From the NCBI RefSeq assembly GCF_963576545.1, contig NC_083639.1, forward strand, positions 24,708,118 to 24,772,117: a stretch of 64,000 nt of DNA. Direction: 5' to 3'. The translations under genes were made by a program, and so were the position numbers. Under the pieces are notes generated by a model. The model searched no databases and was not told where the DNA came from. It saw only the letters and a list, made by a program, of their open reading frames with translations. Origin of the DNA: Limanda limanda. Taxonomy: Eukaryota > Chordata > Actinopteri > Pleuronectiformes > Pleuronectidae. Shown here piece after piece: positions 60,334 to 64,000 of the stretch; the first letter of the stretch is position 1, and the number at the start of each line of letters is the position of its first letter.

Positions 60334-61763
60334 ATGTCTCTCTCCACCTTAAAAAAAAGAAGAAAAGTTGACTCTGAAAATAGGCAGTTCAAAAATGAAT
60401 GGACAGAGAAATACGTATTTATTACTGTGGATAGTAGGAACCCGGTATGTTTATCTGCAATGAGTGCCTCGCCATGTGTAAAGAGTACAATTTGAGGAGG
60501 CATTTGAAGACGGCGCATGCTAACTTTGATGTCACTTTCCCACTGGGCTCTGCTGCTTGGAAGCAGAAGATATCGAGCTTCAAATCTTGTTATGAGCGAA
60601 GATGTCAAACTTTATTTCGGGCCTCTACGGATCAAGAGAGAGCAACGGTGGCATCGTTACGAGTGGCATGGATATTGGCTAAAAAGAAAAAGCAGTTTAC
60701 AGACTCTGAGATAGTGAAGGAGTGTATGCTAGCATCAATTGAGGAGCTGGTAGCAGATGAGAAAACACGAAAAAGCGTGATCGATTCCATCAAGCAAGTT
60801 CCAATATCTGACTCGTCCAATATGAGGAGAGTGGAGCTTCTTGCATCGGACGTTTTCAAGACGCTGTTGGACAATCTGAGGAAGGCCGAAGTGATGTCTC
60901 TGGCCGTGGATGAGTCCACCAATAACACTGATGTTGCACAGCTGTGCCTATATGTGCGATTTTTTGATGGGGAATGTTTTCGTGAGGATCTGCTTGGACT
61001 AATTCCCATGGAGGGACATACTACCGGTGAGATTCTTTTCACCAAAATCGTTTCATTCTTTCAAGTGAACAACTTGGATTTGGCGCGCGTCAACATGTTG
61101 GTGACTGATGGTGCACCCTCGATGGCGGGCAGGGAGCAGGGACTAGCTGCAAGGATGGCAGCCGTGGCTCCGCAGATGAGACCACTTCATTGCCTCATCC
61201 ACTAGAGCCTCCTGTGTGCTAAGCTCAGAGGTGAGTTGTAAGAGGCCATGGACTCTGTCATGGCCATCATAAATTTGATCCGGTCAACTTCCAGTTTACA
61301 GCACCGCCTTTTCTGCAAGCTATTAGCTTACTTTTTGTTTTCACATTTCGCCAACTAAAATATATAGGCTGCAGCTATATGTTTTAATTTATTTCAAAAT
61401 AGGGTACTTCTTATTTCATACATTTCCCACAAATATGGGGATGACTCAAATAACCCTACATAGTTCTGCGTTTAATTTATTTCAATGTAGGCCTACACTT
61501 GCCTGTGTATTTTCTTCTCCTCTTCATAAGCATTTGGTGTTTCCCTTTGTTGTAACAGGTAAAAATAAATAAAATGTCAACAGTTTTCTTTATTGTTGTT
61601 CTATAATTTCATAAATGCAATAATCTACAGATTAGTATAGTATAACTTTATATAACATTTTATCAGCTTTGTTATCAAATATGTTTTGCGGCTCCAGACA
61701 AATTTTATTTGGGGGAAGAGGGGGCAAAATGGCTCTTTTGATAGTAAAGGTTGCCGACCCCTG
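60334..61763 (+). mobile_element. hAT transposase-like remnant (SCAND3/GTF2IRD2-type) with terminal repeat
   Basis: A frame from ATG at 60334 (SLSTLKKRRKVDSENRQF) is shifted by one base near 60446 into a 252-codon frame, 60447-61205. That frame has a zinc-finger-like CNECLAMCKEYNLRRHLKTA, then AVDESTNNTDVAQLCLYVR and a hAT core segment MLVTDGAPSMAG. It ends at a TAG after PLHCLIH; recognisable codons continue beyond (MDSVMAIINLIR) with another stop. The right end ggttgccgacccctg (to 61763) is a hAT terminal repeat. It is degenerate and internally deleted. Confidence 0.82.
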
Positions 61764-61889
61764 CTATAGACCTATAGGAGGGACATCTAATGGACAACCT
61801 AAGTACTGCAAGCTAGACTAGTACGCAGTTGCAGACACAACACAGGGGGTCCCTGGACCTAAGAAGGGAAGATAAGGAGTTTAATGTGG

Positions 61890-62230
<341 letters not shown>

Positions 62231-62233
62231 TAG

Positions 62234-62413
<180 letters not shown>

Positions 62414-62444
62414 TGACTTTGTGCTTTTTTTAATCATCCTAAAG

Positions 62445-62507
62445 AAGATCTGCCGTACATGAAGTGTTCGCTCCACACTGTGCTCAAACTCACACCTGTG
62501 GCATATG
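62445..62507 (+). CDS. pfkfb2: pfkfb exon, end of the conserved bisphosphatase core
   Basis: The translation [20 protein letters not shown] has acceptor cctaaag and donor G|gtaggt, phase 1 to 1. In homologues the next exon starts CKVE; I did not find it in the remaining 1.5 kb, so it lies beyond the window or is absent. Confidence 0.8.
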
Positions 62508-64000
62508 GTAGGTCCTTCCCCCCCCAGGACACATGACTTCACTCTATGACCCTTAGAGAATGAAAAGAAAAGAATGACACTCATTAACAGTCCCCTTAAA
62601 TTCCATCAAGCTTCCCCAAATTGCACAAAGTCTTAGATATCAGTCGCCTAAACATGCCTGATCTTTTAATCCATGAATTATTAATATCAAATATTGAAAA
62701 ACACCCTAATTCAAACTGTGTCATGGTTTTTGTATAATATTGCTTTGCAAACAAACGGACAGGGGTGGAAACATAACTTCCCTGGCAGAGGTTAAAACCA
62801 ATAAAACACAAGAGAGGAAAGAAAAACTGAAAATCCTGATACGTCTCCTTTGAATTGGCTTCTGTTGTTGAACCTGTTAACACGAGTCAATGTGGAGAGG
62901 ATGGTTACTCTGCTCGGCTGTGATCAGGAGTCCCCAGATCACAGGAAAGTTTTCTTTCTTGAATGTTTCTTGGCCGTCTGATGTTTGTCTTGCATGACCT
63001 TTGCTTCACCACTGGTCTGTTTCCAGCATGAATATGCAGAACAACATGTCTCTTGGTGAGAAACACTCCCGATGAGTTGAGCCTCTGCTGAATAAAATGT
63101 AATTAAAACTTTTTGTGGAGATGAGGTGGTTTAAGAGTAGTAATCACTTCACGAGCCTCTTCTATAAGACAATCATTTATATCAGCATCAATTTTTTTTA
63201 TCTTAAATTTTAGATTTACACTATTTTCTAGAGGGACAATTCTTTTTAACTGAAATCCATTTGAGATCATTTAACTGCAATTGGAAATTAATATAAAATG
63301 TAAATTATTGATTTTAAACCCATAAAAATTGGGTATATTTGATGTGTATTTGATGTGTATGTGTTGGCCTTGCCTTGTGGGTACAGTGCTTCAGCCCATC
63401 TCCACATCTCTCTCTCTCTCTCCTTCCAACTTTAGCCAACGTTTCTATTTCTTTCCCATAATTCAACCCATTGTTCATGTCATGTTATCTGAATATACGT
63501 TATCACAGTGTTTCATGTTTTTTCATGGTTTTCCAGCACTTTGGTTTCTCCAACCTTCCATCACCTTTGCACTCAGAAAGCTGCTGCCGATATGTTTCAT
63601 CTCAGCAATGTTATCAAGAACGACTATCGCACCCTGATTCTTTGGAAGCTTAATAAATGGCTGCGACAGTAAAAGGCAGCTTCTTTAAAAGCATTTGATT
63701 ATCACATTTGTTAGACACCTAGATATGTTTTAAAGAGGTAAAATGATAGACAAGTAGCTATACTTTGCTGTGCACATATATAATGTATTAGTTATTATAA
63801 GATGGTTATTTAAGAGTGTCTCAGTATTGTAAGTGAAGCAATCACATGTAGGATCAAAAAAGTGATTAACTATTAATAACTTATTAGACAATGTTCTAAT
63901 GAACAGTCTCCAGTGCTGCGGCCGTTTAAAAGCACGCCACATAAATTACACAATTTTCCAAATAGGAACTTAAAACTCCTGGGGCGCTATTAGTTTCCTC
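62508..64000 (+). other. Sequence after the pfkfb exons
   Basis: I see no exon or gene. The sequence is AT-rich, with a short CT run near 63407-63424. It may be the next pfkfb intron. Confidence 0.55.

Overview
This window is a vertebrate nuclear locus, almost certainly from a ray-finned (teleost) fish. The evidence is one long gene split into about 29 short exons with GT-AG introns, an AT-rich background full of (AC)n, (CT)n and (AAT)n microsatellites, and a repeat load typical of teleosts: hAT, Harbinger and Kolobok-type MITEs, L2/Maui-like LINEs, and a fish-type IKEE-leader C2H2 zinc-finger gene.

Positions 1-46314 (+ strand) carry most of a neurofascin gene (nfasc, L1 family of neural cell-adhesion molecules). 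The window opens inside the first Ig domain; the signal peptide and earlier exons lie to the left. In order come the rest of Ig1, Ig2, a short linker exon, Ig3 to Ig6, a second linker exon, fibronectin type III (FN3) domains 1 to 4, a single Thr/Pro-rich mucin-like exon, FN3 domain 5, the transmembrane exon and the cytoplasmic tail. The tail has the FIGQY ankyrin-binding motif and a C-terminal YSLA. All exon phases agree: the chosen exons sum to 3939 nt of whole codons (1312 residues plus stop) without an internal stop. The locus keeps every module needed for both an NF155-like form (FN3-3, no mucin or FN3-5) and an NF186-like form (mucin and FN3-5, no FN3-3). The tail also holds a 12-nt RSLE-type microexon and a candidate 18-nt microexon.

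The introns are loaded with mobile DNA. Four MITEs are defined by terminal inverted repeats plus target-site duplications (4928-5679, 18794-19569, 32365-32680, 37981-38284). A Harbinger-like element (42256-42984) is nested inside an older repeat. Several microsatellites directly abut splice sites.

From about 46.3 to 51.0 kb there is unique AT-rich sequence that probably includes the long nfasc 3'UTR. From 51 to 62 kb lies a transposon graveyard: a LINE reverse-transcriptase remnant, a long LTR-like unit, a decaying C2H2 zinc-finger gene on the minus strand (55265-56250), hAT remnants, and a complete hAT MITE-like element inserted in frame-continuous LINE endonuclease sequence. At 62044-62507 three consecutive exons of a 6-phosphofructo-2-kinase/fructose-2,6-bisphosphatase gene (best fit pfkfb2) appear. 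The first of these is cut at its 5' end by transposon sequence. As I recall, NFASC and PFKFB2 also lie close together on human 1q32.

I see no prokaryotic or viral operon, no CRISPR array and no wholly new system. The most notable signals are the cytoplasmic microexon cluster of nfasc, the microsatellites that act as splice-site context, and the broken pfkfb copy.
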